Shown here piece by piece: positions 23,301 through 39,222 of a stretch of DNA of 64,000 bases. The translations under genes were made by a program, and so were the position numbers. The number at the start of each line of letters is the position of its first letter. Positions within the stretch are counted from its first letter, which is position 1. The notes beneath the pieces were generated by a model. It was not told the DNA's origin, ran no database searches, and saw only the letters and a list, made by a program, of their open reading frames with translations. The stretch is from contig JAEVLN010000020.1 of NCBI GenBank assembly GCA_018350325.1, positions 1,423,866 to 1,487,865 of the forward strand, given 5' to 3'. This DNA comes from Globodera rostochiensis (taxonomy: Eukaryota > Nematoda > Chromadorea > Rhabditida > Heteroderidae).

Positions 23301-24492
23301 ATCGACGGGTACGACAATAAATGGCACATTCGCAAATTTACGTTCAGACGCCTTATTAAATTTCATTACAAAATGCAGGCAATTAACGGCGCCTGCGGGC
23401 TGATCAAACCGGGCGGCTGGCTGCTGCAGGGCGGCATTTTCCACGCCACCGAATATTGCTTTGGCGGGAAGCGCTTCAGCAGCCATTTTCTCCGGCGAGA
23501 CGACGTGTTTATGGCATTAAAAGTTGGTGAATGGACGGCGGGGGGCGGGGGGAGGCACATTGATCAGTCCCGATCAGTGATCGGAGAGAAGAAGCGCAAA
23601 GTTCGTAGTGAATTTTAGAATTTGACATGGATTGCCAAGTAATTTGACTCTAATTTTCCTTATTTTTGGAAATCTGACAATAACAAACATTTTTTTAGTG
23701 TTTTTAAGCGATTTCTTCCAAAATTCAAATTTCAGGAGAATGGAATGTGCACGCAAAAGGGCGCCACCCACGACCAATTCCACTTCATAACACACGAGGA
23801 CATTTTCTTGTTGTTGTCCAAAAAAGTTGGCAACGCCGAAGCCGACGTAACGGCGGGCCAAACGGTAAATGAAAGATTTTGAAATATTTTAATTGCCGGG
23901 GGGCTTCAAAACCTTTAAAATTTAATTAATTAAATATTTAGCACGATTAATCCGAAAGGCAATAAAACGGACGACTCACTTCGAATTCGTTGGCCAAGCG
24001 CCTCGGCCTTTTGTTGGCACTGTTCCCGCTGGCGTCTTTCATCGTCCTCCAGCCAACTGAGGGCCTTCAAATGCTCAAAATTTTTATGCTTTTCAAAAAT
24101 GGCGCTTTTTTGTTTTGTTTGTTGAATAAATAAGGGTAAAATTACATCCAAATTTTCTACTCAATTTTATTTGTGAAATTAATTTAAAATTTCCTTCGCT
24201 TTCAAACGCACCGCACAAATTGCGGACAACGATTTGCCCGTGCCGGTCGGCGACTCCAAAATGGCCACCCGTCGCCGCTCAATCGCGTCGTACATCGTCC
24301 GCATCAGTCGCGATTGGATGTCGTAGGGTTTGAACGGAAAGCCAAAAGTCGCGCCATTATTCTGATTAAAAAATTGCGGGAATTTGTGGACTTAATTCCC
24401 AAACAGTTTAAATTCAACCAAAATATTTTAATTGATTTCTCTAACTAATTAGCCACCTGCTGCTGCTCTCGTTGGTGTCCGTCTTTGTCCAT
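17396..24492 (-). CDS. chl-1: DDX11/CHL1-type Fe-S DNA helicase
   Basis: Superfamily 2 (XPD/FANCJ group) 5'-3' DNA helicase of the nucleus, needed in the family for sister-chromatid cohesion and replication through structured DNA. Start ATG at 24492; the second exon (about 24209-24362) has the Q motif [11 protein letters not shown] and Walker [10 protein letters not shown]. Later exons: 23972-24072, 21527-21577, 21242-21474, 20846-21020 (motif Ia [11 protein letters not shown]), 20453-20693, about 20145-20420, 19880-19950 (DEAH box, IVDEAHNL), 19526-19768, 19063-19402, 18493-18719, 18128-18395, 17993-18089, 17791-17883 and 17396-17682 (motif [16 protein letters not shown]). The four Fe-S cysteines appear to be present: LCVND, NDRC, GCGCEF and ACPYF. 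The intron from about 21578 to 23971 contains another gene on the opposite strand. Small exon borders are estimates. Confidence 0.94.
22184..23883 (+). CDS. NNMT/PNMT/TEMT-family small-molecule methyltransferase
   Basis: SAM-dependent cytosolic N-methyltransferase of the nicotinamide/phenylethanolamine family; the acceptor is unknown. Exons: 22184-22420, 22636-22774, 22824-22893, 22951-23103, 23168-23308, 23379-23522, 23736-23883, giving about 343 residues. After a charged N-terminal extension of about 79 residues the family start is [22 protein letters not shown] motif I is [13 protein letters not shown], then a DY (FFSADYAQ) as in NNMT, an acidic [11 protein letters not shown] segment, [11 protein letters not shown], and the family signature [11 protein letters not shown]. 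The gene sits entirely in an intron of the helicase gene, antisense to it. The stop codon is about 90 bp from the next helicase exon. Confidence 0.88.
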
Positions 24493-25055
24493 TTGGCGGC
24501 ACCAAATATAAGAAACTGGACTTGAATATATTTAAGCGATAACCAGAAGTTGAACTTGCTGTAATTTGGCTATTGCGCAACCACAGTCAGAAAATCCCTA
24601 ACTCCACCAAAATCACAGAATCGAGCTAATTGAGTCCATGTAACAAAACCAGTCGAATTGACGTGCACGACTTTACTTCGGCTATTTTTATTTCATATGT
24701 ACTAACACAGAAATGAAATAATTGGAGAATTTATTCTGGATCGGGTTATGCAAATTGTTGGTTGACGATGTAAGTTGGTAGGAACAAAGATGTGAGAATA
24801 ACAAAACAAAACAAAATAGAAAGTTTGGAGGGGGGGGAGGGGGGGGGGGTCATAATCGGAAAAAATAGTCATCATCCAATCCACACAATGCGTCGCCGTA
24901 CAGCAACAATAATATACCGTAAATGATCAATTTCAATATATAATGTAGAGATCGGACCCTTGAGGTGAACGAAACATTTGACAAATCATTTGAAAAAAAA
25001 TATTCAATTTTGTCCGATCTCTAATCCAAACGTCCGTCCGCCCTTTTCAATTTAT
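24493..25055. other. Spacer between SPT16 stop and helicase start
   Basis: Both flanking genes are on the - strand, so this is the 3' flank of SPT16 and the promoter of the helicase. It has a purine tract rich in G at 24826-24850. No gene seen. Confidence 0.5.
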
Positions 25056-30088
<5,033 letters not shown>

Positions 30089-30705
30089 TTCGCTCAAAAT
30101 CGCTAAAGGAATTGATTAAGGATATATATTTTTCAAAATGTCATTCCCTAAATTGCATTTCCTGATTTCTCCGTTTATTTACTTTTTATCTAGCCTGACT
30201 CGCTCAAATAAATTTAAAAAATATGAATTAGGTAGGTACACAACTGCTGTGTTTTCTTAAAAATTTTTGGCTCAAAAAAACGTAAATTTCGTTTATTTTA
30301 CTTAAAGCATTGTTTTGAAAATACAAATTTTTAATTGTTGGCGATCTGTCAATACGAATTTTGTTGCAGACGCCATCTTTAGGTTTTTTAGTTCTGTAAA
30401 TCGTTTTTACTGCTTTTTTCACCCGTAATTACAACCTGGTATAGTCCCGGAAAACCGGCCATTTTTTTATAAATTTTAAAACGGGAGTACAGCAAATGCC
30501 GCGTTGGGATTTTTAGTTATTAATTGGTATGAAATTAGAAAATTCGCCTTTTGTTGTAAGGAGCGGTAGGGGGAGGGGATTTGAAAGATTTTCGCCTTTG
30601 CGCTGGCTTTCAAGTTAGCTCTCTTTGCCCGTATAATAAGCAATCTGACAGATCTGTTTAAAGTACCAGCATTTTTTAGATTCGCCTCGCAAATAAAGAC
30701 ATAAA
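30089..30705. promoter_or_regulatory. Shared divergent promoter region of spt-16 and rpl-14
   Basis: The two start codons point away from each other and are 617 bp apart with no other gene between. The region is AT rich with a short GC-richer patch (GAGCGGTAGGGGGAGGGGAT at 30561-30580). No TATA box is obvious. That it drives both genes is an inference from the layout. Confidence 0.6.
30671..30679 (+). promoter_or_regulatory. Probable spliced-leader acceptor of rpl-14
   Basis: ATTTTTTAG lies 26 nt upstream of the ATG at 30706 with no donor upstream in a visible exon. Nematode ribosomal protein mRNAs are commonly trans-spliced to a leader, and this site has the expected form and distance. Confidence 0.5.
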
Positions 30706-32206
30706 ATGATTTACCACCGATTTGTGGAAATTGGTCGTGTCGTGTACATCGCCAAGGGCAAGGAGCAAGGGAAGTTGGCCGTAATTGTGAATGTCATTGA
30801 CGGGAACAAGGTTTTTTGTTGCTTAGAGCCTATCAAAATAAAAGCAAAGACCGGGTAGTTCGCCGGAACGGTTTTCGGTTTTATTGGAAAATTTTGGGTT
30901 AGCCAACCTCTTTCATCAGCTTTTGAACACTTTCAATACCCAATCTAACTTATTTTAATCAATCAAAAGCTCGAATGAATTGAGCTATGCTGCGATAAAG
31001 TTTGCGTCGGTTAAAATTTAAAACTCCCTGTTCCCTAAAAAAATAGATTGGGCCTGCCTCAGAGCCTTGCAAAACAACTTTTAATAAGTCGATTTACATT
31101 GTAACAGTTTGCTTTTTCAGGTTTTGCTGGACGGGCCCTGCTCGGGCGTGCCGCGCGGTGTGTGGAATTTTAAGGACTTACAGCTCACAAAGTTCACTGT
31201 GCCGTTGCGTGTTGGCCAACGCAGCAAAGGCGTGAGAGAGGCGTACGAAAAGGCCAAAATTGGCGATCTGTGGTTGGGCACTGAATGGGCAAAGCGCATT
31301 GCGCATAAACAGAAGGTCAGCTCAAGAGAAAGATTTTTTGAATTTTTAAGGCAGAAAATTTTCGATTGCAACATTCCCAGTCAAATAAAATAACTTCTGT
31401 ATCTATTATAAATGAAAAGAGGAATTGTCTCTCTTTTCTTTTTGATTTATTATGGATAGAGTTAGGACTTTTTAAAAAGCTGTATCTATCTGTACCTGGA
31501 ATAACTGTCTGTACCTGTACAAAAAATACAGACGTTCGAGGCCTCCAGTGTACTCTGTACACAGGAAAAGTAAAGTCTCTATACGGGTACAGTCAGAACT
31601 CTAAGTATTATGGAGATATCACCAGAATAAATATTGTTCCAGAATTGAGTCCATAAAGCGGGCACATGGCTCAGTCGTTAGTGTCTTTGAACATTACTTT
31701 TGTGTGTCTTGGTTCGATGCCCTTTTCCCCGGGTTTTTTCTCCGCTTTCAAAAAGCACCGTACGCGCCCGCACATTTGCATGGCGCCGTTCGGTCGTCAC
31801 GAAAGCGAAATTGTACACGAATTCAATTGGGTGAGACAAACGTCAACCCGCCAATGGAAAATGGCGTCCGTCTCAATATGAATTCATACAAAATTTATTC
31901 AATTAGATTTATCTTTCTTATTACCAAATTTTTTGGGATGGTGAACGTATACAATTTGTCGTCGAAAATTTTAGCAATTTTTATAGTTTTTAGTGATGAA
32001 CTTCCCCAGAATCTACTTAAAGTCGTCTTTTATGGGTGTTACAAGCTAAAATTTAGCAAAATCATTTGATTTATCGTTGATTTCAGCGCGCCTCACTCAC
32101 CGACTTTGAACGCTTCAAAGTTTTCAAAGCCAAACAGCATCGCAACCGTTTGGTGCGCGTGGAGATCGCCAAACTAAAGAAGAAGACGACGCCGGCGGCG
32201 AAATGA
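30706..32206 (+). CDS. rpl-14: 60S ribosomal protein L14 (eL14)
   Basis: Component of the large ribosomal subunit in the cytoplasm. Exons 30706-30810, 31121-31315 and 32087-32206 give 420 nt (139 residues plus stop), a usual length for the family. Recognised by RFVEIGRVVYIAKGKEQGKL and VIVNVIDGNK in exon 1, VLLDGPCSGVPRGVWNFKDL and WAKRIAHKQK in exon 2, and LTDFERFKVFKAKQHRNRLV in exon 3. The C-terminus is Lys rich. Intron 2 (771 nt) is long for this window and contains a tRNA-like SINE block. Confidence 0.97.
31661..31735 (+). other. tRNA-derived SINE-like block in an rpl-14 intron
   Basis: GGGCACATGGCTCAGTCGTT begins with an acceptor-like and A-box sequence, and GGTTCGATGCCC about 35 bp later is a good B-box/T-loop. 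There is no matching 3' acceptor strand, so it is not a working tRNA. It shares spacing and words with the block at 6120-6191. Confidence 0.45.
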
Positions 32207-32610
32207 ATCAGTGAAGGGGAATGATAAATGTTTTTTGAACCCGCAGGCCCATTTTTGTTGATGCAAAAAAGTTTGTTTGTTGGAATGTGTTAAATTTTTT
32301 TGCAAATATTTTTTCTTTTTTTTACTCGTTGTGGGGAGGGTGACATCCCCGTCCGTTTTTGGGAGCCTGAACTGTTTGGGGAAGTCTGGTGTCATGGCCC
32401 AGCATCCCTTGGCCAAGTGTCATTTGTTCGGAACGTTTGTTCTTTTCTTCCGTTTCCGAGTCTGGGTTTAAAATCAATATGAGTCGAAATAAAACTTTTT
32501 TGGGGCAAGTTTTGCGTCAATTATCTTAATTAGACGTCTTCGGGCATCTCCCTTTTCTGTTTTATTTATTCGTAAATTATTAATAAAAATGCCCAATAAT
32601 TAGGGTTCAA
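32207..32610. other. Convergent 3' spacer, no gene seen
   Basis: Downstream flanks of rpl-14 (+) and the first receptor subunit (-). AATAAA occurs on both strands (for example AATAAAAC at 32487). Nothing else is recognised. Confidence 0.5.
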
Positions 32611-35396
32611 TTAAAACAATTGGTCGCCCTGCTTGTACAGCTCGACAAGGCGCTTCAACACAATGTCCTGGTCCACGTGCTGGAATACGTACGGAGCGGA
32701 CAACAGAACGCCAATCGTTCCGCCAAGAGTTATTCTGCAAAAATGGTTTAAGTTGATGGCATTATGCGAAAAATTGCCCGAAGAAAATCAGCAGCAACAG
32801 ACGGTCGATCACCATCGCCACGTACTTCCAGTCGTCGCGGTGCTGAAGATTTGACATTTATTTGTTCGGATTCGATATTTGAAAAGTTTCGACCCCGGCC
32901 ATTAGGGGGCGGTAAAGTTGGGGGTCCGGGGTTTTTTTTGTTTTGTTTTCATTGTTAAACGTTTTGTTGTCGTCCCCAAACTGTGCACAACGCCTTCAAA
33001 CAGCGCACCATTTTGTGTTGCTCGTCCTTGCGCAGATGGTCCGTGATGTACTCAATGGCGTCAATGGCACGCATTGCGTTCGTGCCCAGCGGCACCGGTG
33101 CCGCCGCCGCCACGTTGCGTTGTCGCTGCTCCAAGCCGTTAGCGCCGCCCGCTGCACAGTGCGGATGGTGCTGCGAGGGGCCGGCGCCGCAGGCGAACAC
33201 TCCGATGCCCGGCAGCACTGCGGGTGCCTGCTGCGGCACCGTGCGTGTCGTGCGGCGACTGCAGGCGCTGCGTGCGTGCACGCTTGGGCATGCCGGTCGC
33301 TGCATGCACAGGAGACGCGGCATTATCTGTGTGACGGCACTGAATTGTCCTGCTGTTGACCCAATTACCCGCAGAAATATGGTGCGCACCCATTCGGGCA
33401 TTGTGTGCGTTGTGGGGCCCCGGAAGTAAATGTTAATGATGACGACGGTGACCTGTGCTTTGACCCAATGAATTTGGTTTAAAGACTCAAAATCAAACTC
33501 GAGAATTTTGAATCTCGAGGTAGACAGACCCCTGGAGGGTTTGGGATTGGCTTTAAGGATAAATTGACTGACCGCAATGGTAATGATGTTGAGTACAAAG
33601 GTTAGCAGCAAGTACTTGGCCATCAGAGGGATGTTGGAGGAGGTGGGCGGCAAAATTTTGGAGACCACCAAAAGGAACACGACGATGGAGAGCAGCACGG
33701 AAATTGTCTTTGGAGGAAAGTAATTTAAGAAAATTTTAAAACCGAAATTCACAAAAATGTATTGAATAAATAAGTTTTACCAGCGTCATTTTTTCGCCTG
33801 AGTCTGTTGGCAAAAAGAACACGGCCATGCTTTAAAGAAAAACAATTTTTGTGCCACACTTTTTGATTTATCGAAAAGCCATTGGCACAATTCGGATTCC
33901 GATCATTTGCGTATTCCCAAACAAAAAATTGTAAATTTCTTTTTACCTGAGAAAGGCCATCAGCACGGTGGGAATGATGAGGACAATTGTGTAGAAAAGC
34001 GTCTTTCGCCGGAGGCGAATTTGAAATTCGATTCGAGAGCGACGGTTGACGAGAGTGGCCGGTGCCCCTGGGGAAAGCAAAAGCGTCGGAGTTAAAAGCT
34101 AATCGATGCTTTACTAATTTGGGCCAATAATTATGCCGAATGCCTCCCAATTTAACAATTTACCGATGACATCCCAAATGTGCGAACGGCTGTATTCGGA
34201 TAAGTCAATTCCGGCGGAACTTTCAAAGTCCATTTTCATCTCATTTTCGTTGTACTGAAACAAAATATTATCAAATGAATAAATTATTAAAAAAAAGTCC
34301 GAATAAATATTTTAATAAATAAATTTAATTAACACAAAAAATGCTCACCGTCCATGAGCCGAATATGAGATGACAAACGAAAAATATAAATATATTTAAA
34401 AATAAAATAAATATAATTTAATAATCAAACTTTGTTCATCAAACGGAAAGTATTCCACGTCTGACGGGGGGGGGGGGGGGACTTATGAATTAATGAATAA
34501 ATATATTCGAAATCATTTAATTTCAATTTATTAACAACATATTACCAATAATGCACGACGATTTGTAAATGGCGGGAGGGACCTAATCAATTCAATTCAA
34601 TTTAAAATTAAAAAAGCAAAATTAAAATGCCGCCACCCACCCACAACATGTCGCCGTTGTCACGGATGATCACATTCGACATGAACGACACTTCGTAATT
34701 TCCGTCGGCACTTTTTAATAAAATAAAAAATAATCCAAAAATAAATAAAACTTGTTGAAGAGAACCTTAGCGGGGGGGGGGGGGGGGGGGGGAATTTAAA
34801 AAGAATATCTTTTAAATTTAAATTTTACAATGTCCGGCAGCCAAACTTTCTCGGGTGAAACGCGCAACTCTTTGATGCCCCCATAATTCACCGGATTCCA
34901 TTTGAGTTGGAAGTCCTTAAAAATAAATAAATGTTAATTTACTTTCAATTGAAAAAGCATTTAAATGAATTTGAATAAATTAAATTATTATTTATGTAAA
35001 TAATTTACATGCCACTTCAATGTCAGCCAAACATTTGTGTGCATTATTTGGTCTTTTTCGTCCACGTCGATTAGCAAAACGAGTTGAAGTGCCATTTTGA
35101 CGGTTAGAGGGGTGGACACATTTCGGATTGGTTGGATCAGAGAATTGTAACCGCGAAAAATGTCCACCCAAATGAATAATAAATAAACATTTAGGGGACT
35201 TAAAATTGCTTTAAGCCTTACCATTAGCCTTTCTTCGTCATCGCTGGCAGTGACTAAAAAGCAAATTTAATGGAAACGCACGGAAAGGCATTAATTAATT
35301 GCAAATAATTAAACATTTAAATCATTCACCGCGAGAAATTGCAAAAATTAACGCTGCCGCCGCCGCCGCCACAAATCGGGCGGAAAAAGACGCCAT
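32611..35396 (-). CDS. Nicotinic acetylcholine receptor subunit, UNC-29/LEV-1 type, copy 1 (most downstream)
   Basis: Cys-loop cation channel subunit of the neuromuscular, levamisole-sensitive kind. Signal-peptide exon 35330-35396 (ATG at 35396; Ala-rich core). The extracellular domain has DEERLM, LLIDVDEKDQIMHTNVWLTL, VWLPDIV and [13 protein letters not shown], with the Cys-loop continuing [11 protein letters not shown]. Loop C (DLSEYSRSHIWDVIGAPATL) lacks the paired cysteines, so this is a non-alpha subunit. Next are TM1 with [20 protein letters not shown] before TM2, [21 protein letters not shown]3 with [15 protein letters not shown], a cytoplasmic loop with LLCMQRP and HHPHC, AIDAIEYITDHLRKDEQ, and TM4 [18 protein letters not shown]. 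One intron is 42 nt (33327-33368) and one starts with GC (32776-32777). Two introns (34378-34430 and 35168-35221) lack an AG acceptor in the only frame that works, so the gene may be aberrant. Confidence 0.88.
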
Positions 35397-35863
35397 TTTC
35401 GAGCAAATTATTCCAAATAATTTCCAATTTTGGTTGGGGGGGGGATTTGTGTGCTTTTTTTGAGTGGGAAAATGGCGATGTTTTGTGTGGCGCCCGAGGC
35501 CCTTTGGCCCCTCCGGCGAGGGGAAGGGAACAGCTGTTGCCTGAGGCAGTTTTGGTCGAATGATCGGAAATTATTGGCGGAGAGAGTGGGGAAATGGAAA
35601 TGATTGGCATTTGACGGATGGCTGTGATCGGAGTCGAGTCGGTCGATGGGTTTGATCGGCGGATGGGCCAAATGGGACAATTTTGCACTATTTTATGTGA
35701 AAATTGGAGGGTAAACCCCAAATTTGTACAACAAATGTCAACTAACTCAAAATGACTCATTTTTGAAGTGTGAAGTGATCTTTTTTTAGATAAATAAACA
35801 CAAAATTTATTCAAATTCTTTTAAAATTAGGTCCATTAAATGGCGCAAAATTTGAGGGAAAAG

Positions 35864-38800
35864 TCAAAGATTCATTTCGGCTTCGGCCGTCCTCTTCAAC
35901 TCTTCGATCACCGCCGTTTGGTTCACATATTCGAAAACATTTGGAGCAGAAAAAAGAATTCCTGCAATAATTAATAATTTAAATAAAATATTTAAATTAA
36001 CAAATTCAAAAACCGTTTAAATTAACAAATTCAAAAACCGTTTAAATTAACAAATTCAAAAACCGTTTAAATTAACAAATTCAAAAACCCACCCATTGTG
36101 CCACCGGCGGTCACTCCAAAGAAAACGTAAAGGAGCAAACGGTCGATGACCATCGCTACAAATTTCCATTGTTCGCGGATCTGAAAAAGCTTTTCTTTGC
36201 TGTTTTATTTTGAATTTTGCATTTAATTTTATTTGAAATATGCGAACGTTTTGGCAAAAGAATTTAAAATTAAAATTGAAATCAAAATCAAAATAAGTTT
36301 TAATGAATTGGCGCCCCCTTCGACCTTTTTGTCCAAATTGTCTCGTCGGAGATGTTCCGTAATGTATTCCACGGCGTCCAAAGCCTTCAATTCATTCCCA
36401 AAAATATATTTTAGTAAGTACCTAAATTTTTTCGTTTTGCCTGCAATGCTTGGTCTGTTAACATGTCGCTCAGATCGCTTCCCAAGTCGCGGTGAGTGGG
36501 GAAACGGGCGGGGGTTATCTGTAAAATTCATTTGTTTTAATTCGGTTTTACCCGATCAAAAAGTGGTAAGGATTAATAATTAAATACAAAAACGCCATAC
36601 AAAACTTAAAAGAATTTTTATCTAAAAGAATGAAAATAGCATTGGCCGTAAAGGAAAAGGCAGAATTAAGTGGGGACCCTTGGAACAGTTTAGGGGACAG
36701 TTTAGGGGACCGTTTAGGGGACAGTTTAGGGGACCGTTTAGGGGACAGTTTAGGGGAACTGTTTAGGGGGGGACGTTTAGTGGAACAGTTTAGTGGAACA
36801 GTTTAAAGGAACAGATAGTCTCTGTTCTGTTCTGTGCATGTTGCAGGTTCATAACGGAACAGTCCGGTTCTAACCGCCGGCTGCGACATGCGACGGCGTC
36901 GTAGATGGTCCACTCGCCGCTGCACGGCTTCGGTGGCCGCCGCGTACTCCGAGCAGCGCGGATGGTGACGGATCGAAAGAATAAAGTTTTTTTATTTTAA
37001 ATAATTTATTAATTAAATTTGTTTCACTTCTCTGCGGGAATGAGACATTTCGATGAATTGGCCCGGCATGAATCTCAGCTGACGTTGGCTTCGAGCTTAA
37101 AAATAATTCGATTATTTTTAAAATTGAATATTTTTGTGCCTCTCTCCCCCAATTCGATGCCATCTTCCGTAGTGGCCAAAAATGAGTTGATCGAATTGCG
37201 GCCAACACTTTGTCGCTTCTGAATATTAAAAATATAAAAGTCCTTTTTAATAAAAAATTAAAATTGTTTCCAATTTTACTTTTGTTTTTGCGCTCGGGCG
37301 ACTTTTGTGAGCCCCGGGGCGATTGATGCCCACCGGATCCTCCAACGAATCGCGCCTCGGGCGATTCATCATCAAAAATAGGGGCAAATAGCGCAGGAAT
37401 ACGGTACGTACCTGGCCGGCATTATATAATTCAAATAATGAAAAGCATTTAAATGTTACCCATTCTGGCATTGTGTGCGTTGTGGGGCCCCGGAAGTAAA
37501 TGTTAATGATAATTACAGTGACCAAAATGGTGATTATGTTCATCACTAAAGTTGTCGGGGGCGGAATCTTTTTATGACTAAAAGCAATTACCGAAAGTCA
37601 TCAAAAGGTATTTGGCAATTAGCGGAATTGTGTCCGAAGTTGGGGGCAAAATTTTGGAGACCAAAAGCAGAAAAACCACCAGGGCGAGCAGAATGCTAAT
37701 GGCCTAAAAATGTTTTTTATTATTTTAAATGGTAATAAATGAAACCAAAGTGATTTTTTCGTCAGCTTCGGCCGGCAAATAAAATACGAGCATTGACAGA
37801 AATGCCATAAGTACGGTAGGGATGATCAGGATTACGGTGTAGAAAAGCGTTTTCCTTGAGGTGGTATGGTAAGCTTTCATGGATTGTACGGTAATTCCTT
37901 TTTTGATGGTAAATATCGGATTTGATCAGCCTTTTTGCATCTTCCGATCACCCCTCACCTTCTGATTCTGATCTGGTAAGCGATTTTGCTCTTCTGATGG
38001 ATTAATTGCCCCGGCACTTCCATTATATCCCAAATGCCGCTCTCCGAATAATCGTTCAGCTCCGCTTGGCGCTTATTGTTCAAATAGCTAATGACCACCT
38101 AATTGGTAAGAATAAAAATATATATTTAAACGATTATTAAATGTTTTCACTGATCCAAAAAATGTCTGACTGATTTTTGGTCTCTGATGTGATCCGTCCG
38201 GATCAGATCATTTTCGAATTAAATTATCACGCCAGAGCAACAAATCACGTGATCCAAGTCTCGGACAGATCAGTGTCATTTATTTTGGATCATCGGTGAT
38301 CAACTGATCAGTGAGTGATCGTTCACTTCGTCTTTGTTGAAAGTCCATGAGCCGAATATCATTGCACAAATCTGTTCGTCGAACGGAAAGAATTCGACGT
38401 CGATAATGCACGAGGACTTGTAGATGGCCGGCGGAACCCACAGCATTTCCCCGTTGTGTTCCACCACAACATTTGAATAGAAAGCTGATCAGCGGGGGGA
38501 GGGATTAAATTTGATCGATCGATGGATAGGGAATTTGAAAAGAAAAATCAGGCAAATTATTAATAAATACTTACAAACTTCGTAATTGCCATCGGCGTTG
38601 TTGAAACTTTATAATTTTTAGTTATTAAGCAAATCATTTTCGCTTACAGGACAATGTCGGGCAACCAAACTTTGTCGGGAGGGACGCGAATTGTGCGAAT
38701 GTTTCCGTACTCAAGCGGATTCCTGGCAATTATCAATAATAAATAAATAAATAATTTTATTTAAATTAAAATTAATAATTAATTAAAACCATTGCATTTG

Positions 38801-39217
38801 GTAGTCGACCCATCGCATTGTCGGCCACACATTCGTTTGCATAATCTGTTAATTTTAAATATTTTTTGTTTTTTCGATTTATGCGATAATTAACAAAATC
38901 TATTTTCGTTATTCAAAGTCTTCCGACCTGATTTTTCTCGTCCACATTGATCAGCAAAGTGAGTGCTAACGAAAAGCGGATTTCCAACGGTGTCGACGAA
39001 ACGTTGGGCACCGGTCTGATCAGATGGTTATAGCCTCGGAACAAATCAGCGATCAGACGTTCTTCCACCTCGGAACTGATCACTGAATTAAATTTTGTAT
39101 TTCTATAGCAGCCTTGCGGCAATCTTTTGGCCCAATCGGATTGGCACAACTCGAAAATTGGCTTTAATTGGGACAGAAAAACAGAAAATTGAATTGAATC
39201 TTTCGATCAAATTCCAT
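35864..39217 (-). CDS. Nicotinic acetylcholine receptor subunit, UNC-29/LEV-1 type, copy 2 (middle)
   Basis: Same family and orientation as its neighbours. It ends at TGA 35866-35864 after [15 protein letters not shown]. Visible parts: [60 protein letters not shown] with an uninterrupted Cys-loop (13 residues between cysteines), loop [18 protein letters not shown] without paired cysteines (non-alpha), [101 protein letters not shown] and [20 protein letters not shown]. The start is uncertain. The ATG at 39217 gives [15 protein letters not shown], which splices in frame (donor GTCCCAAT, acceptor AATTCAG) to the first sure exon, but it is a short signal sequence. That ATG is 5 bp from the stop of copy 3. 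Confidence 0.85.
36000..36090. repeat. Four tandem copies of a 25-bp repeat in a receptor intron
   Basis: The unit reads AAATTAACAAATTCAAAAAC followed by CGTTT. It lies in the last intron of receptor copy 2. Confidence 0.85.
36681..36812. repeat. Degenerate 12-bp repeat in a receptor intron
   Basis: About ten copies of GGGGACAGTTTA / GGGGACCGTTTA and variants (GGAACAGTTTAG) lie in an intron of receptor copy 2 that splits the cytoplasmic loop. Confidence 0.8.
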
Positions 39218-39222
39218 TCTTT

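Noticed and set aside
31661..31735. Functional tRNA gene
   Set aside because: A- and B-box words are present but the acceptor and T stems do not pair. It fits a SINE head better.
33139..33429. Arg/Cys-rich + strand proteins over the receptor loop
   Set aside because: Shadow of the GC-rich cytoplasmic-loop exon of receptor copy 1.
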